A stretch of 5,165 nt of DNA from positions 1-5,165 of the forward strand of contig JAISYD010000352.1 in assembly GCA_031270145.1 (NCBI GenBank), written 5' to 3'. The stretch comes from Planctomycetota bacterium (GTDB lineage Bacteria > Planctomycetota > SZUA-567). Position 1 is the stretch's first letter, and every line of letters begins with the position of its first letter. Under the pieces are notes generated by a model. It saw only the letters and a list, made by a program, of their open reading frames with translations. It was not told the DNA's origin and ran no database searches. The position numbers were made by a program, and so were the translations under genes. Positions 1-5,118 of the stretch are shown here, piece by piece.

Positions 1-351
1 GAGGGCTACGAGTACAAAGAGGCGGCGCCGCAGCTTATTCTCCAGGCTTTCCTTCAGCGGGTGGTGAACGGCGGGGCGAGTATTGCGCGGGAGATGGCGG
101 TGGGCCGGGGGCGGGTGGACGTTTGCGTCCAGTATGCGGGCGAATCCTATCCGGTGGAATTGAAGCTGGCCGGCCGCGGAGCCAGAAAGAGGGGGCTGGA
201 GCAGACGGCCGAGTATATGGACGCCTTTGGAGCGAAGGAAGGGTGGCTGCTCATTTTTGATCGCGGCCCGAAGAAGCCCTGGTCGAAGAAGATCGCCTGG
301 TCCACGGAGAAGCTGGCGGGCGGCAAGACCGTCCATGTCGTGGGTTGCTGA
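1..351 (+). CDS. C-terminal part of AAA-ATPase-like protein with PD-(D/E)XK nuclease-like domain (5' truncated)
   Basis: The frame is open from base 1 to a TGA at 349-351, giving 116 residues of a protein that starts outside the window. The visible part resembles the C-terminal nuclease-like domain found on AAA-ATPase-like proteins. It has a helix with FLQRVVNGG (residues 17-25), then GRGRVDV with Asp40, a strand with the E-L-K triad (Glu53, Lys55), a Q-x-x-x-Y helix motif (Gln68 to Tyr72) and a final strand LLIFDRGP (83-90). Asp, ExK and QxxxY in this order are the PD-(D/E)XK nuclease signature. The ending HVVGC looks like a natural C-terminus rather than a truncation. The ATPase part is not visible, so the assignment of the whole protein is inference. 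Its cellular role is unknown; members of this group are common in accessory DNA. It lies directly upstream of a transposase remnant and is not obviously linked to the downstream operon. Confidence 0.72.
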   Translation, partial: EGYEYKEAAPQLILQAFLQRVVNGGASIAREMAVGRGRVDVCVQYAGESYPVELKLAGRGARKRGLEQTAEYMDAFGAKEGWLLIFDRGPKKPWSKKIAWSTEKLAGGKTVHVVGC

Positions 352-352
352 T

Positions 353-703
353 ACTAATTCCACTGAAATCTGTATTAATGCTCTCGAATACGCTCTGAAG
401 CATATTCCGGAGTTGAATCGGATGGCAAAACATGGTTCCTTTGGCGCTAGCGCGGACTTCCTCCAGCGCCAGGGCAAGTCCATCGGCGCGGCATGGGTGG
501 CGAGACGGGCGGCGGAAGAACTGGGCATTGTCAAGGCGTTGAGCGGTGGCGGACAAGCCCAGCTGGCCTTGTGGCAGATACTGACCAGGGTTATTGACCA
601 GGGTTCCAGGCTCGGCGCGGTCGGATTGCACGACCTGCATGCCTTGGCGTAAACGGTGGGTCTGGAAGAGGGATTTTCCGAAAACGACCTGGACAATAGT
701 GAA
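353..703 (+). pseudogene. Degraded IS1634-type transposase, N-terminal fragment
   Basis: This reading frame differs from that of the preceding gene. From about base 374 it encodes a stretch resembling the N-terminal region of IS1634-type (IS4 superfamily, DDE) transposases: LEYALKHIPELN, then QGKSIGAAWVARRAAEELGI, then LALWQILTRVIDQGSRL. The frame hits TAA at 650-652. Beyond the stop the same frame continues with VGLEEGFSENDL (656-691), which resembles the next conserved block of the family, so the stop interrupts a once continuous gene. No start codon or ribosome binding site is evident, the catalytic DDE core is missing, and no terminal inverted repeats were identified. An upstream ATG at 227 opens the same frame, but those codons lie inside the nuclease-like gene and show no transposase similarity. 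It is most likely a dead remnant left by deletion. The family call rests on remembered motifs, not on a search. Confidence 0.7.
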
Positions 704-820
704 ACATCCGTTGAAACGAAAATCCCCGTGATTTTCAGGGGGGCGTAATGATCCCGGCTTTCTCCGGGCGTACTTCTCGTCGCGTACCGTGACGAGAAGC
801 CAGCTGTCCGGGCAAGCCAA
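704..820. other. Gene-free stretch rich in inverted repeats
   Basis: No coding frame here is convincing. Three dyads sit in about 80 bases: GAAAATC/GATTTTC (718-724 and 730-736), CCCGG/CCGGG (753-757 and 764-768) and a 12-bp stem at 773-799 described separately. TCCGGGC also occurs twice in direct orientation (763-769 and 807-813). The stretch lies between the transposase remnant and the operon promoter. It may hold the 3' end of the nuclease transcript, or further decayed mobile DNA. Confidence 0.5.
773..799. terminator. 12-bp stem-loop with triloop, possible terminator or structural element
   Basis: CTTCTCGTCGCG (773-784) pairs with CGTGACGAGAAG (788-799) around the loop TAC. All pairs are Watson-Crick except one G-T at 782/790. 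No T-run follows on either strand, so it is not a canonical intrinsic terminator. It could block 3' exonucleases on a transcript from the left, or be a repeat-element hairpin. Confidence 0.4.
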
Positions 821-830
821 AAATAAAAGT

Positions 831-859
831 TTTTATTGCTAAAAATTTTATTGCTAAAA
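831..859. repeat. Tandem direct repeat of TTTTATTGCTAAAA, operator-like
   Basis: The 14-base unit TTTTATTGCTAAAA occurs exactly at 831-844 and again at 846-859, one base apart (period 15). Each unit is itself a small dyad, TTTTA-TTGC-TAAAA. The second copy covers the proposed -35 box of the operon promoter. This placement fits a binding site for the adjacent regulator, but the link is inference. AT-rich composition makes short repeats easier to find by chance, although an exact 14-base repeat at this spacing is unlikely to be accidental. Confidence 0.6.
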
Positions 860-879
860 TATTGTCTTTGCAATATAGT
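851..879 (+). promoter_or_regulatory. Sigma70-type promoter for the regulator-RidA-transporter-peptidase operon
   Basis: TTGCTA (851-856) and TATAGT (874-879) are separated by 17 bases, the optimal spacing for a housekeeping promoter, so transcription would begin near 886. That would leave a leader of roughly 58 bases before the regulator ATG at 944. A dyad, ATATTG-N6-CAATAT (859-876), fills the spacer and enters the -10 box, where a bound regulator would compete with RNA polymerase. This prediction is by eye only. Confidence 0.55.
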
Positions 880-943
880 GCAGACCCGGGAATTTGCGGA
901 CCGTCAGGCCGGGGGAGAACGTTCCGGCGGGAAGAACGGCGTC

Positions 944-1654
944 ATGAAGAGCATTTGGGATGAAAAAGACCTTTTTGAGGCCTTAATCAGGCTGATTGCC
1001 GGCCAATTCGGTTCCAACTGCGAGGTGGTTGTGCACGATCTGACCGGAAAATACGATCATACCATAGCCTTTATCGAGAACGGCCACGTGACCAACCGCA
1101 AGGTGGGCGATTGCGGCAGCAATCTTGGGCTGGAAGTCCTGCGGGGAACGGTGGACAAAGGTGATCGCTTCGGCTACATCACCCATACCCCGGACGGAAA
1201 GATATTGAAGTCCAGCACCATTTATATGAAGGATTCCAAGGGCGGGGTTATAGGTTCGATTTGCATCAATCTGGACGTGTCGAACATCATCATGGCCAAC
1301 CGGATGTTGAAGGAATTCTTCAATCCGGACGCCGGCGGGGACGCCCCGGCAGACCCAAAAAGCAAAGAGATTTTCGCCGCCAACGTCGGCCAGTTGCTAG
1401 ACGCGCTGATCCGGGACGCCCTCGCCATGGTCGACAAGCCGGCGTCGATGATGACCAGGGAGGACAAAATACGCGCCATCGCCTATTTGGACGCAAGAGG
1501 CGCCTTTTTGGTTTCCAAGGCCGGCAGCCGCATTTGCAAGCAGTTGAAAATATCCAAATATACGCTGTATTCCTATCTGGAAAAAAGTCATGATTCTCCC
1601 CCGGCCGGTCCGGAGACGGGCGGCGGGCGAGAGAGAAAAAGGAGGGGGAAATGA
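944..1654 (+). CDS. YheO-like PAS / DauR-type HTH transcriptional regulator
   Basis: The product is a 236-residue DNA-binding regulator. Residues about 6-120 match the YheO-like PAS domain: NCEVVVHDL (25-33), a NGHVTNRKVGD segment (46-56), and STIYMKDSKGGVIGSICINLD (91-111). After a variable linker, residues about 145-213 form the DauR-like helix-turn-helix domain, with TREDKIRAIAYLDARGAFL (171-189) and the probable HTH at 195-212 (SRICKQLKISKYTLYSYL). DauR of Pseudomonas represses D-arginine catabolism genes, so an amino-acid-derived ligand is plausible here, but the ligand is unknown. The frame is open upstream to 836, but that region is the promoter. ATG 944, with GGGAAG at 929-934, is the sensible start and gives a normal family length. 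The tail after residue 215 is Gly/Arg-rich; its codons double as the Shine-Dalgarno of ridA, and the stop overlaps the ridA start (ATGA). It probably controls its own operon. Confidence 0.92.
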   Translation: MKSIWDEKDLFEALIRLIAGQFGSNCEVVVHDLTGKYDHTIAFIENGHVTNRKVGDCGSNLGLEVLRGTVDKGDRFGYITHTPDGKILKSSTIYMKDSKGGVIGSICINLDVSNIIMANRMLKEFFNPDAGGDAPADPKSKEIFAANVGQLLDALIRDALAMVDKPASMMTREDKIRAIAYLDARGAFLVSKAGSRICKQLKISKYTLYSYLEKSHDSPPAGPETGGGRERKRRGK

Positions 1655-2022
1655 AAAAGGAGATTCGAACCAGCAAGGCGCCGCCGCCCGGAGGGCCCTA
1701 CTCGCAAGGCCTATTGACCGGAAAGACGATTTATGTGGCCGGCCAGACGCCAAGGCAGCCGGTCACCGGCACCCTACCTGAAGGGATTGGCGCCCAAACC
1801 CGCCAGGCGTTGCAAAACGTCAAGGCCATCGTCGAAGCGGGCGGCGGCAGGATGGACGAGGTGGCGAAGGTGACCGTACATCTCGCGGATTTGTCGGACT
1901 TTCCGGAATTTAACGAGGCGTACAAGGAATTCTTCAGCGAGCCCTATCCGGTTCGCACCACCGTGCAAAGCGGCCTGTCTGGCTTCCTGGTCGAAATTGA
2001 CGCAGTGGCGGAAATCGATTGA
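1651..2022 (+). CDS. ridA: RidA/YjgF/UK114 family protein, enamine/imine deaminase-like
   Basis: The product is 123 residues, close to the usual RidA length of about 128. RidA proteins are trimeric cytosolic enzymes that hydrolyse reactive enamines/imines released by PLP enzymes such as threonine dehydratase, giving ketoacids and ammonia. Visible hallmarks are GPYSQG (15-20) with Tyr17, AGQTP (30-34), the helix QALQNVKAIVEAGGG (52-66), KVTVHLADLSDF (73-84), the catalytic-type Arg in YPVRTTV (Arg102) and VEIDAVAEI (114-122) with Glu115. Arg102 and Glu115 correspond to Arg105 and Glu120 of E. coli RidA, so deaminase chemistry is likely retained. Ser30 of E. coli is Ala here, and the loops before and after the Arg are shorter by about three and two residues. 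A strong AAGGAGG lies at 1639-1645, inside the end of the regulator gene; the ATGA overlap suggests translational coupling. Co-transcription with a transporter and peptidase suggests a role in amino acid catabolism. Confidence 0.95.
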   Translation: MKKEIRTSKAPPPGGPYSQGLLTGKTIYVAGQTPRQPVTGTLPEGIGAQTRQALQNVKAIVEAGGGRMDEVAKVTVHLADLSDFPEFNEAYKEFFSEPYPVRTTVQSGLSGFLVEIDAVAEID

Positions 2023-2041
2023 GGCGGCCAGGCGTTTTCAT

Positions 2042-2047
2042 GGGAGG
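2042..2047 (+). promoter_or_regulatory. Ribosome binding site of the AbgT-family gene
   Basis: GGGAGG lies 8 bases before ATG 2056 in the 33-base gap after ridA. This fixes the start and shows the gene is translated independently rather than by stop/start overlap. Confidence 0.8.
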
Positions 2048-2055
2048 ATACTGAA

Positions 2056-3609
2056 ATGTCCAGCGACAATTCCCTGCCCCTGGTTCGGGCGGAAAAAGGC
2101 GTTCTCGGCTGGGTCGAGAGGGTTGGAAACAAACTGCCCGATCCAGTTCTCCTGTTCATAATCGTCTGCGCGGGCATAATGCTGCTGTCGTTGCTGGGTT
2201 CGCTTTTGGGCTGGTCGGCCGTACATCCCGTCAACAAGCAGGTAATCGCCACCTATAACTTGATCAGCCGGGACGGCATAGCCAAAATCCTGACCAGTTT
2301 CGGCACCAATATCAGGGGGTTCACTCCCCTGACCGATCAATTGGTGATTCTCATAGGCCTGGGAGTCATGGAACTGTCAGGGCTGGCTTCGGCCTTTCTT
2401 CGGCGCTTCCTCATCAACCTGCCCAAGGGATTCCTGACCTTGGCGGTCGTTTTCATCGGCGTCAACTCCTCCGTCGCTTCCGACGCGGGCTTCATGATTC
2501 TGCCACCCCTTGCCGCCATGCTCTTTTACGCCACCGGGCGCAATCCGTTGGCCGGATTGATTTGCGCCTATGGTTCGGTGGCGGCGGGCTTCGCCTCGAG
2601 CATTTTCATCGGCATTGTCGAAGTCGTCGGATTCGGTTCGGTCCAGGCCGTCGCGAAAACGGTGGACCCCGCCATGGACATATCGCTCACCAGCAATTAC
2701 TACTATACCCTGGCCAGTTCCTTCCTGCTGCCGCTGTCCGCCTATTTCGTCACCGAGCGCATTGTCGTCCCCCGGCTTGGCGCCTATCAAGCGCCCGAGG
2801 ACATCGCCGGGGTAATCGGCAATGTCAACAGCGCCGTATCGGCCGAGGAAAACCGGGCACTTGGCAAGGCAGGCATCGCCTTCGCCATTTTTGCGTTGAT
2901 CGTTCTCGTCGCCGTCGTTCCGGAAAACGGATTGCTGCGCGGTGAAAACGGCGCCTTCATCAGTTCCCCCTTCATGTCCTCGACCCTAGTGATCGTCAGC
3001 CTGATGTTTCTCGTACCCGGCCTCGCCTACGGCATCAGCATCGGCCGCATCAAAAGCCACCGCGATCCGATAAACATGGTGGTGAAAGGATACCAGGGGC
3101 TGGCGGGCTACATCCTGGTTTCGGTGTTCGTCGGCCAGTTGATTTCCTTTTTCTCCTGGACGAACCTCGGGATCATCTGCGCCATCCAAGGGGCGGATCT
3201 GCTCAGATCCATGGGGGCCACCCCGCTGATTCTGATGATTTGCACCGCCTTGTTCATCATGTTCCTCAACCTCTTCATGACCAGCCACGCCGGCAAGCTG
3301 GGCTTCGTGGCGCCTGTATTCGTCCCCCTCTACATGTTCATGGACATCCATCCGGTAGCCGCCTACCTCGCCTACCGGATAGGCGACTCGGCCAGCAACG
3401 CGGTGACCCCGATGATGCCTTATTTCGCGGTTCTTTTCGGCTATGCCCAGCGGTACAAGAAGGACATCGGCATGGGCACGCTTATAGCCAATCTCCTGCT
3501 TTACACCATAACCTTCTTCCTGGTTTATATCGTCTTGTTGATCGTCTGGTATGCCTTCGACTTGCCCCTGGGTCCCGGCTCCTCCTTCAACTACCGCCTG
3601 CCGGGATGA
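2056..3609 (+). CDS. AbgT-family transporter (p-aminobenzoyl-glutamate transporter family)
   Basis: The product is a 517-residue inner-membrane protein of the AbgT family, which includes E. coli AbgT (about 508 residues; p-aminobenzoyl-glutamate uptake) and MtrF/YdaH. The N-terminus GWVERVGNKLPDPVLLF (18-34) is typical and leads into the first membrane helix. Family blocks follow: VASDAGFMILPPLAAMLFY (140-158) with GRNPLAGL (161-168), a mid-protein hydrophilic stretch (about 240-270), VPENGLLR (288-295), LAYGIS (323-328), LFMTSHAGKLGFVAPVFVP (406-424), AYRIGDS (439-445) and the last helix before LPLGPG (503-508). Many hydrophobic segments are visible, consistent with the family's nine helices plus two re-entrant hairpins. 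By motif alignment from memory, Pro433, Arg441 and Asp444 match MtrF Pro438, Arg446 and Asp449. However, the positions of MtrF Asp193, Ser417 and Trp420 are Glu189, Ala412 and Leu415, so the substrate may differ. The neighbouring M20 enzyme suggests import of an amide-linked amino acid compound. Confidence 0.93.
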   Translation: MSSDNSLPLVRAEKGVLGWVERVGNKLPDPVLLFIIVCAGIMLLSLLGSLLGWSAVHPVNKQVIATYNLISRDGIAKILTSFGTNIRGFTPLTDQLVILIGLGVMELSGLASAFLRRFLINLPKGFLTLAVVFIGVNSSVASDAGFMILPPLAAMLFYATGRNPLAGLICAYGSVAAGFASSIFIGIVEVVGFGSVQAVAKTVDPAMDISLTSNYYYTLASSFLLPLSAYFVTERIVVPRLGAYQAPEDIAGVIGNVNSAVSAEENRALGKAGIAFAIFALIVLVAVVPENGLLRGENGAFISSPFMSSTLVIVSLMFLVPGLAYGISIGRIKSHRDPINMVVKGYQGLAGYILVSVFVGQLISFFSWTNLGIICAIQGADLLRSMGATPLILMICTALFIMFLNLFMTSHAGKLGFVAPVFVPLYMFMDIHPVAAYLAYRIGDSASNAVTPMMPYFAVLFGYAQRYKKDIGMGTLIANLLLYTITFFLVYIVLLIVWYAFDLPLGPGSSFNYRLPG

Positions 3610-3695
3610 ACGGATATTCGGCGCCGACCGTGGCCGGCGCGGCGGCATTCGAACGATTCAAGCGCGTCGCTTCGCCAAGGGAGCCTCGGCCATGA
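3606..3695 (+). CDS. Possible 29-residue bridging ORF between transporter and peptidase genes
   Basis: This small frame starts at an ATG overlapping the transporter stop (ATGA, 3606-3609) and ends at a TGA overlapping the peptidase start (ATGA, 3692-3695). The peptide begins MNGYSAPTVAGAAAFERF and ends in a basic, proline-containing tail; it has no known domain. The start has only a poor purine site (CCGGG at 3601-3605). It could work as a coupling frame that carries ribosomes from the transporter to the peptidase start, with the peptide itself irrelevant. It could equally be chance in GC-rich DNA. Confidence 0.3.
   Translation: MNGYSAPTVAGAAAFERFKRVASPREPRP
3677..3683 (+). promoter_or_regulatory. 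Ribosome binding site deciding the M20 peptidase start
   Basis: AAGGGAG lies 8 bases before ATG 3692. The same frame is open further upstream to 3551, but that extension overlaps the transporter gene and lacks M20 similarity, so 3692 is chosen. Confidence 0.75.
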
Positions 3696-4915
3696 ACGTC
3701 AAGGATCGCTTGTTTCAAGCCCTGAACGAGGAGGAGGTCGTCGAATTGGTACGGGATTTGGTCCGCATCCCCAGCCACTGGGCGCTTCCCGAACGCGAAC
3801 TTCCCCTGGCCAGGCATCTCGAAGAGGTATTCCGGAAAGAGAAGATCGAGGTTCGGCTCCAGGAAGCCCTGCCGAATCGCCCCAATGTGATAGCGACCTT
3901 GCCGGGAGAGGGGGGGGGAGCCTCGCTGGCCCTGAACGGCCACACCGACACCGTACCCGTCGCCGGCATGGAAAATCCATTCGCCGCCGAGATCAGGAAC
4001 GGCTTCATGTACGGGCGCGGCACGGCGGACATGAAAGGGGGGCTAGGCGCCATGGCCTATGCCCTCATAATGCTGAAGAGAATCGGCGCCAGGCTCAAGG
4101 GGGATTTGCATTTCACCGGCGTAATCGACGAGGATTCGGCCGGGAGCGAAGGCACCCGGCATGTGATTAGGAACGGTCCCCGGACGGACTTCGCCATCGT
4201 CGGCGAACCGACCCGGCTTGAACCGGTGACGGCCCATAACGGCATCGACTATTGGAAGGCGTCATTCATCGGCAAGGCAAGCCATTCGAGCAAGCCGGAA
4301 AACGGCGCCAACGCCATATACGCCGCCAGCCGCTTCGCCTTGAAAATCGGCGAAGGGCTCGCCGCCGACTATGCCCGGATACGGCATCCGCTGGCCGGAA
4401 GGCCCACCGTCAACGCGGGCTTGATCAAAGGTTGCGCCGAAACCAATTCACCTTATCTCGAGGGAAGGAGTTCCAGCTTCGCCGGCGTCGTGCCGGACAG
4501 GTGCGACCTCTATCTGGATATCCGCTGGTCCCCCCTGCAGGCATTCGCGGAAGTTGAAGCGACGGTCAGAAAACTGGCGGCGGAAGCGGCGGCGGAATCG
4601 CCGGGAACGGCGGCAATCGTCGAATACATCCCCCTGCCCAGGCCGCCAATGGATTTGGCCAGCGACACCCCTCTTTTCCGGGCGGTCGGCAACAGCCTCG
4701 GGGAGGTTTTGGGAATCGAGGCCAAGCCGACAGGAGTTCCCTTTTGGACCGACGCCGGGCTTCTCAAGGGATTGGCCGGCATCCCCAGTCTGGTTCTGGG
4801 GCCCGGCGACATCTCCTGCGCCCACGCCGTCGACGAAAGGGTTGAGACAAGGCAATTGCCGCAAGCGGCATTGATCTATGCCTGCACGGCCGTGGACCTA
4901 TGCGGACCTGCCTGA
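3692..4915 (+). CDS. M20 family metallopeptidase / deacylase (ArgE/DapE/CPG2-like)
   Basis: The product is 407 residues, the usual size for M20 enzymes, with no signal peptide, so cytoplasmic. These dinuclear zinc enzymes hydrolyse amide bonds in N-acyl amino acids or peptides. Expected metal and catalytic residues appear in order: NGHTDTVP (82-89; His84 ligand, Asp86), GRGTADMKGG (108-117; Asp113 bridging), DED (146-148; Glu147 general base), VGEPT (170-174; Glu172) and CAHAVDE (376-382; His378). The lid/dimerisation domain (about 185-295) carries GKASHSSKPENGANAI (194-209) with His198, and the catalytic domain returns with PFWTDAGLL (350-358). The second metal-site acid, usually Glu in DEE, is Asp148. 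It resembles ArgE/DapE/carboxypeptidase G types more than the AbgA/AbgB amidohydrolases encoded with abgT in E. coli. As last gene of the operon it probably cleaves the imported compound. The exact substrate cannot be read from sequence. A nine-G tract (3910-3918) lies in the coding region. Confidence 0.93.
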   Translation: MNVKDRLFQALNEEEVVELVRDLVRIPSHWALPERELPLARHLEEVFRKEKIEVRLQEALPNRPNVIATLPGEGGGASLALNGHTDTVPVAGMENPFAAEIRNGFMYGRGTADMKGGLGAMAYALIMLKRIGARLKGDLHFTGVIDEDSAGSEGTRHVIRNGPRTDFAIVGEPTRLEPVTAHNGIDYWKASFIGKASHSSKPENGANAIYAASRFALKIGEGLAADYARIRHPLAGRPTVNAGLIKGCAETNSPYLEGRSSSFAGVVPDRCDLYLDIRWSPLQAFAEVEATVRKLAAEAAAESPGTAAIVEYIPLPRPPMDLASDTPLFRAVGNSLGEVLGIEAKPTGVPFWTDAGLLKGLAGIPSLVLGPGDISCAHAVDERVETRQLPQAALIYACTAVDLCGPA

Positions 4916-4918
4916 GGC

Positions 4919-4970
4919 CAAGCGGATTGGCGGGCGGGCGCCGCTTGCTGCGCAATCAAGCGGCCGGCCG
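4919..4970 (+). terminator. Competing stem-loops after the operon, possible terminator
   Basis: GCCGCTTG (4940-4947) pairs with CAAGCGGC (4957-4964), an 8-bp stem with a 9-base loop. The same CCGCTTG can instead pair with an upstream CAAGCGG (4919-4925), so two exclusive hairpins are possible. A perfect 10-bp palindrome CGGCCGGCCG (4961-4970) follows. No T-run comes directly after, so termination, if it occurs here, would not be canonical intrinsic termination. Confidence 0.4.
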
Positions 4971-5118
4971 TGAAATGATTGCGGCGGGTTTATATAATGG
5001 TCGAGATATTTTATTTCAAAAGGACCCCTCAAGTGCTTTTTAAAACTAATACCGATTTCCTTTGATTCCGTCCGATAAAAGTTGATAATGGTCTCATTCT
5101 TTTTCCAGGAGGCCATAT
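4971..5118 (+). promoter_or_regulatory. AT-rich intergenic region with a promoter for the downstream gene
   Basis: Base composition becomes clearly AT-richer than in the operon. TTGATT (5062-5067) and GATAAT (5084-5089) with a 16-base spacer form a reasonable sigma70-type promoter for the gene at 5119. A TATAAT also occurs at 4993-4998, without a convincing -35 partner. No other coding frame or RNA gene is recognisable. Confidence 0.45.

Noticed and set aside
251..820. Long minus-strand open frame of 189 codons.
   Set aside because: It lies opposite the nuclease-like gene and the transposase remnant, has no recognisable domain, and fits the antisense shadow pattern of GC-rich genes.
921..937. 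Small hairpin (TTCC/GGAA) that could hide the regulator's ribosome site.
   Set aside because: The stem is only four base pairs and would not be stable enough to matter without further evidence.
836..943. N-terminal extension of the regulator from a TTG at 836.
   Set aside because: The extension overlaps the promoter and operator-like repeats, has no ribosome site and no family similarity; ATG 944 begins a normal YheO-type N-terminus.
2986..3648. Minus-strand open frame of 220 codons opposite the transporter gene.
   Set aside because: Its His/Glu/Gly-rich composition is the usual antisense product of a membrane-protein gene; no domain or ribosome site supports it.
3551..3691. Upstream start of the M20 gene inside the transporter gene.
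   Set aside because: It would overlap the transporter by about 60 bases, lacks M20 similarity, and a good ribosome site precedes ATG 3692.
365..5059. GAAATCTGTATTA (365-377) is matched on the opposite strand by 5047-5059 with one mismatch, suggesting a long-range inverted repeat around the operon.
   Set aside because: A 12-of-13 match is expected several times by chance among all pairs in 5 kb, and it does not extend on either side.
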